From NCBI RefSeq assembly GCF_014203795.1, contig NZ_JACHJU010000001.1, positions 4,402,001 to 4,466,000 on the forward strand: a stretch of DNA of 64,000 nucleotides, given 5' to 3'. The number at the start of each line of letters is the position of its first letter. Positions within the stretch are counted from its first letter, which is position 1. Shown piece by piece: positions 25,874 through 33,632 of the stretch. Origin of the DNA: Streptosporangium album. Lineage in GTDB: Bacteria > Actinomycetota > Actinomycetes > Streptosporangiales > Streptosporangiaceae. Position numbers and translations under genes: made by a program. The notes under the pieces are model-generated. The model was not told the origin of the DNA. It searched no databases and saw only the letters and a program-made list of their open reading frames with translations.

Positions 25874-26053
25874 GGCGGGCAGTGCGACAGGCCGGCCAGG
25901 GCGAGACCGGCAGGCACCGTGGGATGCGGGTGGGCTACCTACCGGGGCGGCGAGGCAGTCCGCCGGCTCCGCACACGACTCCCGCGACCAGCCAAGAAGG
26001 CTCGGCTCAGGCACATATCGGTTGAAACTTGTCCGTTTGCCACAGCCCCCTCT

Positions 26054-26186
26054 GTTCATCTAACGGTCGTCTGATGAACGCGGGCGGGAGCACCCCCGGA
26101 CAGGCCGCCGCATCCGGTTCTCCTGTTCATTTTGCCGTTCATTTTCCGGTAGCGTTCAGCTACCTCACGCAGGACGTTTGATGAAC
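26054..26186. promoter_or_regulatory. resolvase res-like site
   Basis: Repeated half-sites GTTCAT/ATGAAC upstream of the resolvase gene. GTTCATC (26054-26060) with GATGAAC (26073-26079) forms a 26-bp inverted subsite. GTTCAT at 26125 and 26137 and GATGAAC at 26180-26186 form further subsites. Several dyad sites just upstream of tnpR is the standard res layout, where resolvase binds for recombination and autorepression. Confidence 0.65.
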
Positions 26187-26202
26187 GGAGGGCGCTCCTT
26201 CG

Positions 26203-26754
26203 ATGGCGCTCATCGGACTGGTCCGGATCAGCACCGACAAGCAGAACACCCAGCGGCAGCACGACGCTCTCGACCCCATCTGCCTGAAGGTCTTCCAGGA
26301 GAAGATCAGCGGCAAGCTCGCCACCGACGACCGGCCCGACCTCCTGAACGCGCTGGCCTACATCCGCGACGGAGACATGCTGACCGTCCGGGAGGTCGAC
26401 CGCCTCGGCCGCAACCTCCTGGAAGGACTGATCGTCCTCAACGACCTGTTCCAACGCGGCGTCGGCGTCAAAGTGCTGGAAGGCATCGCGGCCGGCGAGC
26501 ACACCGAACGCTCCCTCATCCTCGACCTGGCCGAAGACCGCCGCCGCGACATCACCCGCAAGACCAAGAACGGCCTGGAAGCAGCCCGCAAACGCGGCAG
26601 GATCGGCGGCCGACGCCCCGTGGTCGACGACGACAAACGCGCCGCCATCCTCGCCCGCCGCCAGCGCGGCGAATCCATCCGCACCATCGCCGCCGGAGTC
26701 AAAGTCTCCATCGGCGTCGTCCACAGAACCCTCGCCGACGCCAAGGACTCGTAG
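26203..26754 (+). CDS. Tn3-type serine resolvase
   Basis: A 183-residue serine recombinase. The catalytic domain begins LIGLVRISTDKQNTQRQHDA, with the nucleophile Ser in VRIST (about residue 9). It continues LTVREVDRLGRNLLEGL (about 61-77), whose arginines belong to the active site. The C-terminal helix-turn-helix ESIRTIAAGVKVSIGVVHRT (about 154-173) binds res. Full length for a TnpR. The res-like repeats at 26054-26186 are directly upstream. No complete transposase accompanies it. Confidence 0.9.
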   Translation: MALIGLVRISTDKQNTQRQHDALDPICLKVFQEKISGKLATDDRPDLLNALAYIRDGDMLTVREVDRLGRNLLEGLIVLNDLFQRGVGVKVLEGIAAGEHTERSLILDLAEDRRRDITRKTKNGLEAARKRGRIGGRRPVVDDDKRAAILARRQRGESIRTIAAGVKVSIGVVHRTLADAKDS

Positions 26755-26857
26755 CCGCCCCGGCGGCCACCCGCATCAGAACGGCCAGCGGCGATAACCC
26801 GAACTCCGGCGGCTCGCTAACGCCACTGGCCGTTCGGTTGCCGCTCGCCCCCCGCTC

Positions 26858-27697
26858 ATGCTGAACGAGGTCCCCATCCTGAACAACAGCGACCTGCGTG
26901 CCGTGCTGAAGAAGTTCGGCATCACCGGCGACCATCTGGACAAGGACGCCAAGCCGCTGGTGCGGCTGCGGATGTGCCAGGCCCTGCTGGACGCCGCCGA
27001 AGCCCAGGTCCTGCAGGCCGAAGGCGACGCGCTCGCCGAGGGGATCGGGCCGGATAAGGTCCAGGCCGCCCACGCGGTCGCGTTCGCGGGAGCCAGCGCC
27101 ACCGACGGGGCCGCGCCGCTGATGTTCCTGCAGGCCCGCGCCATGAGCCTGTTCGCCGCGATCAACCAGCTCGAACCCGATCCGCGGGCGATCGTCTCCG
27201 ACCCGGTGCTCGCGGCCGCGGCCGCCGCCGGCCTGGCCGGACTCCTGCACTTCCGCTACGAGGCCGCCGCCGGGGGCAACGAAGCTGAGGCCGAGAAGCG
27301 GCTGGCCGAGGCGGGCCGGCTGCTGCAGCAGGCCGCCGACCAGATCAGCGACGTCTTCGAGATGGCCGCCCGCCTTCGTCGACCAGGCAGCCCCAACCGA
27401 CCGTCAGGCGCGAGCGGTACGGCTCGGCCCGCGCCCCTCTCAAGACCGGGGCCTGCCCATCTCAGATGGGCGGGCCTTTATGCTTCCTGCAACGCCAGCC
27501 TTTCAGAAGGCATTTTCGCCAGCGGAATTGCTGGCCTTCTTTGCCTCCCGCTGGACGCAAGGTCCTATCGGACCAACTGCGCCAGTTCGGCGAAAAGCCT
27601 AAGCTCAGAGCATGACCGCACAGCCGCACGAGCACGAGACGGCGCCTGTTCCCGAGCGCACGCCCAAGGCCGTGCGCGCCGCGCTCTCTCCCGCTGA
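26858..27697 (+). CDS. hypothetical alanine-rich helical protein
   Basis: Starts MLNEVPILNNSDLRAVLKKF. The first about 170 residues look like a real, largely helical protein: many Ala and Leu, HFRYEAAAGGNEAEAEKRLA, ending near QISDVFEMAARLRR. I do not recognise the family. After about residue 175 the composition changes, the frame runs through a strong hairpin at 27450-27480 and then overlaps the DUF6247 gene. A lost stop codon or frameshift near 27390-27440 is therefore likely, and the true end is probably before the hairpin. It sits downstream of the resolvase and may be transposon cargo. Confidence 0.4.
   Translation: MLNEVPILNNSDLRAVLKKFGITGDHLDKDAKPLVRLRMCQALLDAAEAQVLQAEGDALAEGIGPDKVQAAHAVAFAGASATDGAAPLMFLQARAMSLFAAINQLEPDPRAIVSDPVLAAAAAAGLAGLLHFRYEAAAGGNEAEAEKRLAEAGRLLQQAADQISDVFEMAARLRRPGSPNRPSGASGTARPAPLSRPGPAHLRWAGLYASCNASLSEGIFASGIAGLLCLPLDARSYRTNCASSAKSLSSEHDRTAARARDGACSRAHAQGRARRALSR
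27450..27480 (+). terminator. rho-independent terminator
   Basis: Stem GCCTGCCCATCT (27451-27462) with AGATGGGCGGGC (27464-27475), followed by CTTTA. One of the few hairpins here with a short T-run. It lies inside the open frame of the upstream hypothetical protein, arguing that the frame past it is not natural. Confidence 0.7.
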
Positions 27698-27938
27698 CCG
27701 CGAGACGTTCGAGCGAGAGTTCCGCGCCGCGATGGCGACGGCCGCCGACGATCTCGACCTGGCCCCGGTCTACACGTGCCTGGACTACTGGCGGCGGTTG
27801 GCGGTGCTCAAGGCAAGCGGCGCCTACGATCGGATCGCCCGCGACGCCGAACAGGTCAGCGAGCAGGCAGCTCACGGAGAGCCGCCAGCGTCCCGACCTT
27901 GGCGCGAGGTGCTGGCCAAGCTCGGCACGGACGTGTAG
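27612..27938 (+). CDS. DUF6247-family protein (antitoxin-like)
   Basis: A 108-residue protein with RTPKAVRAALSPADRETFER (about residues 16-35), EFRAAMATAADDLDLAPVY and LDYWRRLAVL, the pattern of actinobacterial DUF6247 proteins. These small proteins commonly lie directly before a RelE-like toxin gene. Here the next start codon (GTG 27939) abuts the stop, but that second gene is cut after 19 codons by a MITE. An antitoxin role is inferred from that layout, not demonstrated by the sequence. Confidence 0.7.
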   Translation: MTAQPHEHETAPVPERTPKAVRAALSPADRETFEREFRAAMATAADDLDLAPVYTCLDYWRRLAVLKASGAYDRIARDAEQVSEQAAHGEPPASRPWREVLAKLGTDV

Positions 27939-27996
27939 GTGCACACAGTCCACCTGAGTGATCATGCGGCCGATCAGGTCGCCGCGCTGCCCAAAG
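27939..27996 (+). pseudogene. toxin-gene start interrupted by MITE-1
   Basis: Nineteen codons, VHTVHLSDHAADQVAALPK, directly after the DUF6247 stop. They then run into the GGGGTCCCGG end at 27997. The opening HTVHLS-HAADQ-AALP resembles the N-terminus of RelE-like toxins that accompany DUF6247 proteins. The remainder is not found downstream. Confidence 0.55.
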
Positions 27997-28924
27997 GGGG
28001 TCCCGGTAGCAATCGCGGAAAATCCAACGGATATGGTCCTGACCTGCATGGATAGAGCTTGCCCGCCATCCCGGGAGTATGTTTCCCAAGAAGTCTCCGC
28101 AGGTCAGCAGCAACCCCGCCACCTCGACGACGGCGGCCATGTACACGGGTCTGCCAGCGTCCCCCCTGCCTCGTGTGATCCTCGCGCTGCAGGACCACGG
28201 TGGCCGCCCGCGTCATCTTGCCGAACTTGCCGTCGACGTCGACGGTGTAGCCGTTGCGCTTGAGGATGCGCTGCCACTCGGAGACGTCGGGGCCGGTCAT
28301 CATCGCGTCGGGCTTGTAGGCGAGGTACCGACCGGGCCAGCCCTTCCCCGTGGCCGGTTTGGACGGGGTGGCCGGCTTGCCGGTGGCGGGCTTGTCCGGC
28401 CGGGCCGGGCTCGCGCCGCCGGCCGGGCGGGGGGCGCCGCGCTTGACCCAGTCGTACAGGGGCCCGCCGGGGCAGTCGGTGGAGTAGCCGTCGCGGTGGC
28501 CCTTGATTTCCTTGCCGGCCCGGCCGTGGTCGCGGAGGTAGGTGATCGCGTCGAGCACGCCGTCGTTCGGGTGGGTGAACCCGGAGGATCCGACCAGGGC
28601 CAGCACGGAGTAGTGCTGGCTGTTGAGGCCGGCGCCGTTCGCGGCGGTCAGCTTGAACGGGCCGCGCCCCTCGAACACCTTCTGGTGCGGGCAGGCGACC
28701 ATGGAGTAGGCGAGGTCCGTCCACCCGTTGCCGTCCATGTGGTGGTTTTGGAAGCCGCGCACCAGGACGACGCACTTGTGATGGTTGTCAGGATGGGTGA
28801 TGTCGGCCGGAACGTTGCCGCCGGTGTAGTGGACTTTCACCCCGCGCGTGCCACTGATGGGCGTGTAGGCGCCCTTCGGGGCGCGGGCTTTCCAATCTCG
28901 GCGGGTGATCAGGTCGATGCTCAC
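27974..28924 (-). CDS. peptidoglycan-recognition-type N-acetylmuramoyl-L-alanine amidase, damaged C-terminus
   Basis: GTG 28922-28924 with GGGAGG directly upstream. Residues 1-155 are a PGRP/Amidase_2 domain cleaving the MurNAc-L-Ala bond. Zinc ligands are plausible in GVKVHYTGG (His near 32), SQHYSVLALVG and GHRDGYSTDCPGGPLYDW (about 141-158, with the ligand Cys). A proline/alanine/threonine linker (about 165-195) leads to a peptidoglycan-binding domain, MTGPDVSEWQRILKRNGY and VDGKFGKMTRAATVVLQ. After about residue 240 the frame departs from the domain, whose expected ending appears in another frame near 28130-28180. The tail is then encoded by MITE-1 sequence. No signal peptide, so it looks like a phage-type endolysin or a cytoplasmically released enzyme. 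Confidence 0.75.
   Translation of the reverse strand: MSIDLITRRDWKARAPKGAYTPISGTRGVKVHYTGGNVPADITHPDNHHKCVVLVRGFQNHHMDGNGWTDLAYSMVACPHQKVFEGRGPFKLTAANGAGLNSQHYSVLALVGSSGFTHPNDGVLDAITYLRDHGRAGKEIKGHRDGYSTDCPGGPLYDWVKRGAPRPAGGASPARPDKPATGKPATPSKPATGKGWPGRYLAYKPDAMMTGPDVSEWQRILKRNGYTVDVDGKFGKMTRAATVVLQREDHTRQGGRWQTRVHGRRRRGGGVAADLRRLLGKHTPGMAGKLYPCRSGPYPLDFPRLLPGPPLGSAAT
27997..28034 (+). repeat. MITE-1 / Tn3-type 38-bp terminal repeat (left end)
   Basis: GGGGTCCCGGTAGC and the rest of the 38-bp end, followed by GGTCCTGACCTGCATGG. It points rightwards and interrupts the putative toxin gene. The nearest right-hand end in matching orientation is at 29409, so these two could bound a 1.4-kb unit carrying the amidase gene. 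Confidence 0.75.
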
Positions 28925-29214
28925 AAAGCCTCCCAAAGCCGTGGTGCGGTGCGGGAGGGAGGATGCCGGGAGCGGGGGTTAACGTCGCGCCGGGAACAGC
29001 AGAAGCTAGCCGTACGGCTGGCGCCTCCTCAGGTCGCGGGCTGGTCGGATTACACGGGATCGGTGGCGAAACCGGGCTCGGTGATCTCCCCGGCCAGGGG
29101 CAGAGCCAACTTCATGTCCATCTCGAACTGGGGACGGGTGGAGTCGTTGGGGTAGTCCCAGTCACCGACCTCCCTGTTCCAGCACGGGCCGCCATCCTCG
29201 CCCCTCCGGATCGG
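28925..29214. other. non-coding gap with a possible gene remnant
   Basis: On the minus strand from about 29210 to 29055 a 50-codon stretch reads GEDGGPCWNREVGDWDYPND and later FEMDMKLALPLAGEITEPGF before TAA. It looks like the C-terminal end of a protein of unknown family whose beginning was lost to the MITE-1 copy at 29215. The rest holds no supported gene. Confidence 0.35.
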
Positions 29215-29409
29215 GGTCCCGGTAGTAATCGCCGAAAATCCAACGGATATCGCTGACCAGCGTCGACGTGGAGCCCTCGGGCAAGGTCAGCGGCATCCTC
29301 GGCCCGGCCCACCGCACCCACCAACCGGCACACCAGCCTGCGGTGCCCTCGCATCAGAGCAGTTCAGGGGCATATTCGTTGGATTTTCCGCGATTACTAC
29401 CGGGACCCC
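29215..29409. mobile_element. MITE-1 element, complete copy (195 bp)
   Basis: Left 38-bp end 29215-29252 and right end 29372-29409 are near-perfect inverted copies of each other, starting GGGGTCCCGGTAGT. The 119-bp interior has no gene. The same interior occurs at 42349-42472. Ends of 38 bp beginning GGGG are the Tn3-family pattern, so this is probably a Tn3-derived miniature element moved by a transposase supplied in trans. The flanking 5-mers GGATC and GAACC do not match, so no target duplication is visible. Confidence 0.85.
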
Positions 29410-29523
29410 GAACCGCGCGACTCTGCCTGATCCGGCCACCGCCCGCCGACGCCTTGCCGCAGCCGACCAAGACAGCCGGATTCAATCACTTAGGGTAAAG
29501 GTTGGTCACCCTACGATGCTTAG

Positions 29524-30657
29524 GTGAACCATTCCAGTCGATTGCGGCGTCGCGCGGACATTCTCTGGGAGGAGCCGGTGCTCCTGGCGCCCCTGGTGCT
29601 GACCGCCGTCGTCACCGTGGTGGCCGTTCTGACTCCGAGCCACCTCTACTTCAGCCGCTTTCTCGTGGTCGCCCCCGCTTTCGCCGCCTCGATGTGGCCG
29701 GTGGTCGAAACGGTGGCCCTCGGCCTGCTGGCCCTGACCATCGACGTCCTGATCGCCGTAACCATCGGCGATCCGTCGGAGTCGCGCACCCACCTGTTCA
29801 CCATCGCGGTGATCGCGGGTGTGACCGCCGCCGCAGCCTACGCCAGCCATGTGCGCCAGCAGCGAGAGGAGACCCTTGCCCAGGTCCGCTCCGTCGCCGA
29901 GACGACACAGAAGGTCCTGCTGCGCCCTATGCCCCACCGCCTCGGCCGGTTGGACATCGACGCGCTCTACCTCGCTGCCGCGGCCCAGGCCCGTGTCGGC
30001 GGTGACTTCTACGAAGCGCTGGAGACGCCCCACGGCGTCCGCCTGATCATCGGAGACGTTCGCGGCAAGGGACTCCCCGCGGTCGGCATGGCCTCGGCGA
30101 TCGTCGGATGCTTCCGGGAGGCCGCGTACGACGAGCCGGACCTGGCGCGGCTGGCCCGCCGACTGGACGTGAGCATGAACCGCTACGCCACGCTGTTGTC
30201 CGGCGACGATCTGGAGTACTTCGCCACGGCCCTGCTCGCCGAGTTCCCCGACGACGGATCGGTGGTCGAAATCGTCAACTGCGGCCACCCCTCGCCGCTG
30301 CTGTTTCGCGCGGGAGCGGTCCGCGAGGTCACTCCCACGGCTCCCTCGCCGCCCATCAACATGGGCGCCCTGCTCGGGCAGGAGTATCACATCGACTCCC
30401 TCCCCTTCGCCGCCGGCGACCAACTGCTGCTGTACACCGACGGCGTCACCGAGACCCGCGACCACACTGGCGCGTTCTTCCCGCTGACGCAGCGCGCGGG
30501 CCAGTGGGACGCGGACTCCCCTTCCCGGCTGCTCGAGAAGCTGCACAGGGACCTGGTCCACTACAGCCACGGCCGACTCGACGACGACATCGCGGCCGTC
30601 GCCGTCCGCGCGACGGACGACCGGCCGGGCGGCCCGTCCTCGCCGGGCCGCCCGTGA
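29524..30657 (+). CDS. membrane-anchored SpoIIE-type PP2C phosphatase
   Basis: A 377-residue protein. Residues 18-110 form three to four membrane helices (LLAPLVLTAVVTVVAVLT; FLVVAPAFAASMWPVVETVA; LLALTIDVLIAVTIG; FTIAVIAGVTAAAAYA). A coiled linker follows (QQREETLAQVRSVAETTQ). Residues 135-360 are the SpoIIE/PP2C domain, with metal-binding aspartates in RVGGDFYEAL (about 159-168), IIGDVRGKG (about 178-186) and LLYTDGVTE (about 305-313). Such phosphatases usually remove phosphate from STAS anti-sigma antagonists, switching on a sigma factor. No RsbW/RsbV partner is adjacent. It starts at GTG 29524 with a weak ribosome site. Confidence 0.85.
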   Translation: MNHSSRLRRRADILWEEPVLLAPLVLTAVVTVVAVLTPSHLYFSRFLVVAPAFAASMWPVVETVALGLLALTIDVLIAVTIGDPSESRTHLFTIAVIAGVTAAAAYASHVRQQREETLAQVRSVAETTQKVLLRPMPHRLGRLDIDALYLAAAAQARVGGDFYEALETPHGVRLIIGDVRGKGLPAVGMASAIVGCFREAAYDEPDLARLARRLDVSMNRYATLLSGDDLEYFATALLAEFPDDGSVVEIVNCGHPSPLLFRAGAVREVTPTAPSPPINMGALLGQEYHIDSLPFAAGDQLLLYTDGVTETRDHTGAFFPLTQRAGQWDADSPSRLLEKLHRDLVHYSHGRLDDDIAAVAVRATDDRPGGPSSPGRP

Positions 30658-30847
30658 CGGTCGCCCTCGGAGACGGCCGCCTTACCGCCGGACGCGCGTA
30701 GGCCGATCAGCCCACCGAAGAGCCTGTAGGCCAATCAGACGAAACACGCCTAATAAGGTCGCGTAGATAGGCGGTTGGTCAGCGTCGGCGGGGAGGGCGA
30801 GTGTCCCGGCCCTGCGCTCGCGTAGCTACGGCGAAGGGACAAGTAGC

Positions 30848-31825
30848 TCAGGGTGACAGTGGCTGGTGGATCTCTTCCGCCTGGAGGGCGGCGAAGCCGG
30901 TGCGGGCCTGGGCGACGGCTTCGGGGTATGCCTGGCCTCGCTCATGCTCGGCAAGTGCCCGGTAGATGCTGGCCAGGCCCGGGTTCTGGCCCTTGCGCTT
31001 GCCAGTGGGGATGATCAGGTCCGGGCGGATCTGTTCGACGGACTCGCCGTTCGCCCTGCGGCGGAGCACGGTGTGCAGCATGTCGCCGGTGATGACGGGG
31101 GGCCGGCCGCCGTGCTTGCCCTTGCGGGCGGCGGAGTCGAGTCCTTCGAGCGTGGCTTCGCGGATGCTCTCACGCTCGGTCTCGGCCATGGCGGCGAAGA
31201 AGCCGAAGAGCATCCGCCCGGGACCGCTGGGGTCGTAGATGCCAGGTAACGGGCCCGCCAGCATCTCCAGGACCAGGCCGTGGGCGGTGAGGTGGTCGGC
31301 CAGCGCCGTGAGCTCGGCGGCGTCGCGTCCGAGCCGCTTCATCTCGTAGACGGTGAACAGCACGCGGCAGTGCGGGGCATGCGCCTTGATCTCGCGCGCG
31401 AGGGCGAGAGCGGCCTCGAACTGGGGGCGGACGCGGATGCGGGTGCTGATCTTCTCAGAGAAGATCTTGTCGCGCGGGATGCCGTGCGCGCTGAGCGCGT
31501 CCAGCTGCGACTGCAGCTCCTGAGTGAGGTGCGAGCACCGGGCGTACCCGATGCGGATGTCGGCCGCCGGGGTGTCCGTCTCGATGGCGGCCGGCGGCGG
31601 GGTGCCGGGCCGCCAGGGCTGGCCGGGGCCGCGGTCGGCCGGGGTGGTTACCCGCAGCAGCTTGGCCAGCCTCGGGACCTTCTTGAAGCGGCCGGTGTGG
31701 TAGATCCCGGCGACGGCGCCCGAGCGGGATCGGCAGGGCGAGCCGGGCTGGGCCAGGCAGCGCGGGCAGGCGTGGCGCTCGACGTCGTCGGCGTCGCTTG
31801 CGGATGTGCTCTGAGGGTCCGTCAC
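30848..31825 (-). CDS. serine recombinase/resolvase with N-terminal Cys motif
   Basis: A 325-residue protein from GTG 31823-31825 (GAGGAT upstream). Residues 15-75 precede the catalytic domain and carry HACPRCLAQPGSPCRSRSG, a cysteine-containing patch also seen in actinomycete recombinases and zinc-finger proteins. The resolvase domain follows, with the nucleophile Ser in IRIGYARCSHLTQEL (about 92-106), then FTVYEMKRLGRDAAELTALA (about 157-176) and a C-terminal DNA-binding region with NGESVEQIRPDLIIPTGKRK. Related in its C-terminal half to the recombinase remnant at 58574. Inverted repeats directly upstream (31837-31968) look like its recombination site. Confidence 0.82.
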   Translation of the reverse strand: MTDPQSTSASDADDVERHACPRCLAQPGSPCRSRSGAVAGIYHTGRFKKVPRLAKLLRVTTPADRGPGQPWRPGTPPPAAIETDTPAADIRIGYARCSHLTQELQSQLDALSAHGIPRDKIFSEKISTRIRVRPQFEAALALAREIKAHAPHCRVLFTVYEMKRLGRDAAELTALADHLTAHGLVLEMLAGPLPGIYDPSGPGRMLFGFFAAMAETERESIREATLEGLDSAARKGKHGGRPPVITGDMLHTVLRRRANGESVEQIRPDLIIPTGKRKGQNPGLASIYRALAEHERGQAYPEAVAQARTGFAALQAEEIHQPLSP

Positions 31826-31836
31826 GCCCGGAATCC

Positions 31837-31968
31837 TCTCACAAACGATTCCCAGAACATGGGTCCAGCGTCGATTGAGTGAGAACGAGTTCTGAGAACG
31901 GATCGGGGCTGCCGTCCGATACCGGCGAACCTTTTCGATCTTCCTCCCGGAAAGGGTCGTTTGTGAGA
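31837..31968. promoter_or_regulatory. res-like inverted repeats upstream of recombinase
   Basis: TCTCACAAACGA (31837-31848) and TCGTTTGTGAGA (31957-31968) are perfect 12-bp inverted copies. Between them lies the palindrome AGAACGAGTTCT (31882-31893). Positioned immediately before the recombinase start, they are likely binding subsites for recombination and autoregulation. Confidence 0.6.
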
Positions 31969-32388
31969 ACGTCCCGTGCGTTGCTCCGCTTGCCCGGCCG
32001 GTCAAGCGGGGTCCTGTCCGGGGCCGGAGGCGGCGGTTGCTCTTCGGGGAAGCCCGCCCGCGGAACCGCAGCATGCTCTGCCGGATGCCATGACCTGGAG
32101 GCCACGGTCCGCCCTGGCACGGTGCGGGAGATGGCCGCCCGTAACGGTGTGCCGGAGCCGTCCGCGTCGAAGTGGCACCACTACACGGACATCGCTGACT
32201 TCCTGTCGTTCTTCATGGAGGTGGTCTCGGTGCCGGCGGCGGCCGAGGAGTGCACACCGAGATGTTCTCCCAAGGGTGGTGCTGTCAGACGGGCGGGGTC
32301 AAGTGCCCACAGCGTGGCCCGGTCTCGGCCTCACTTCTCGTACGGCTGCTGCCCGGTGGTGAAGCGTGGGGTGCTGCATGGAGTGACG
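31969..32388. other. 420-base stretch of gene debris
   Basis: No complete gene. On the plus strand near 32120-32240 a short reading TVREMAARNGVPEPSASKWH resembles a helix-turn-helix, but it has no start or continuation. The remainder shows nothing recognisable. Confidence 0.35.
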
Positions 32389-33075
32389 TCACGTGGTCTC
32401 GGGTGAGGATTCGGGCCCTGCGGTGTGCCGCCGTGTTGTGGGCTTCATGGGTGCCGGGGCTTGGAGTATGCCGGTGGTGGTGAAGCGTTGGCGGTAGGCG
32501 GTGGGGGTGATGCCGTGGTGGCGGTCGAAGGCGCGGCGCAGGGTTTCGTCGGTGCCGAATCCGCTGTTGTGGGCTGCGGAGGTGACTCTGTGCCCGTCGA
32601 GGAGGAGCTGCTGGGCGTGGTCGAGGCGGACCTGTTCGACCCAGCGGGCGGGGGTGGTGCCCAGTTCGGTGTGGAACAGCCGGGTCAGGTGCCGGGGGCT
32701 GACGGCCGCGGCGCGTGCCATGGAGGGCAGATCGTGTGCGGCGGCCGGGTCGGCCAGTACGGAAGCGATCAGGGTGCGCAGGAGGCCGTGGCGTGCGGGC
32801 GGGGCGGTGGGCGCGGTGAATTGGGACTGTCCTCCCGGACGCCGCAGGAAGACGACCAGTTCGCGGGCGATGCAGCGAGCGGCGTCGGCTCCGTGGTCGT
32901 CCTCGACGAGGGCGAGGGTCAGGTCGATGCCGGCGCTGATGCCCGCGGAGGTGATGTACCGCCCGTCCCGGACGTGGATTGCGTCGGGCTCGACGCGTAC
33001 GCGGGGTGGCGGCGGGCGAGGGTGGCGGCGTTCCGCCAGTGGGTGGTGGCACGGTGCCGCTCAGCGGCATGCCGG
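32389..33075 (-). pseudogene. GlxA-family (DJ-1/AraC) regulator, C-terminal two thirds
   Basis: Starting at the right edge the minus strand reads ATTHWRNAATLARRHPAY, then in a shifted frame VEPDAIHVRDGRYITSAGIS and AGIDLTLALVEDDHGADAAR. After that comes the AraC DNA-binding domain: SMARAAAVSPRHLTRLFHTE, WVEQVRLDHAQQLLLDG, and SGFGTDETLRRAFDRHHGIT. The N-terminal half of the DJ-1 domain is missing and one frameshift lies near 33000. At about 33076 it is joined head-to-head to an oxidoreductase remnant, so a deletion removed the divergent promoter and both N-termini. Confidence 0.78.
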
Positions 33076-33077
33076 TC

Positions 33078-33223
33078 GAGGTCACGACCTGCTCGCCCTG
33101 ACCACCTCGGGACGCGTCCACCCCTTGGTGGGCGCCGACTACCCTCTCGACCAGGCCGCAACCGCCCTCACCGCCCTGACCACCCGCCGCACCACCGGCA
33201 AGGTCATCCTCCGCATGGCGTGA
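33078..33223 (+). pseudogene. quinone oxidoreductase / zinc-type alcohol dehydrogenase C-terminal remnant
   Basis: Reads GRGHDLLALTTSGRVHPLVG, ADYPLDQAATALTALTTRRT and GKVILRMA before TGA. This is the usual last 45 residues of medium-chain NADPH:quinone reductases. The rest is absent. Its join to the GlxA remnant defines a deletion scar. Confidence 0.75.
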
Positions 33224-33576
33224 AGCCCTTCTGCGGCAGAAGCCCGCTATCCGCCTGCCTCCGGAATGGCGAAGGGCACCCTGCTCACCTGTCTCCCGGG
33301 AGGTGTGCAGGTGAGCACCCCGCGCCCCGCTCTCCGGCAGTTGCCCCGACGCGTGCGGCCGTCCGGGCGGACAGTGATCCATCCGTCCGGACATCCCGTA
33401 CCTTGCGTTTTAAGGTCGCTGTCCCGTGACAGCGAGCCTTGAGCTTGGCGCAGAGGGATGCCCCGATCATGTCGCCCGTCCGGTTGTTGTGCAGGTGGCG
33501 GTCCAAGCTGGTGAGGGATGCCGCATGTGCGGGTGCGTAGTAAGTCGCCCTCCGGGCCGGGGCTTGCGGGCGACGA
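33224..33576. other. 353-base non-coding gap
   Basis: No supported gene. A repeated CAGGTGAGCACC / GGTGAGGGATGCC wording and a GTTTTAAGG stretch near 33406 are the only features noted. The promoter of the SRPBCC operon probably lies at its right end, near or within the 44-bp palindrome. Confidence 0.4.
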
Positions 33577-33620
33577 TCGCAACCTGTAGGTTGCCATTAA
33601 TGGCAACCTACAGGTTGCGA
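33577..33620. promoter_or_regulatory. perfect 44-bp palindromic operator
   Basis: Positions 33577-33598 are the exact reverse complement of 33599-33620. Each half contains a smaller palindrome, AACCTGTAGGTT or its complement AACCTACAGGTT, so two dimer sites are arranged symmetrically around CCATTAATGG. It ends directly before AGGAGG and 13 bases before the SRPBCC start. The ArsR-type regulator encoded second in the operon is the obvious candidate to bind it. A cruciform or mRNA hairpin that hides the ribosome site is also possible. Confidence 0.8.
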
Positions 33621-33632
33621 AGGAGGATGGGC

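Noticed and set aside
32110..32250. Small HTH gene on the plus strand
   Set aside because: A plausible helix-turn-helix phrase only; no start, no ribosome site, and the frame drifts into unrelated sequence.
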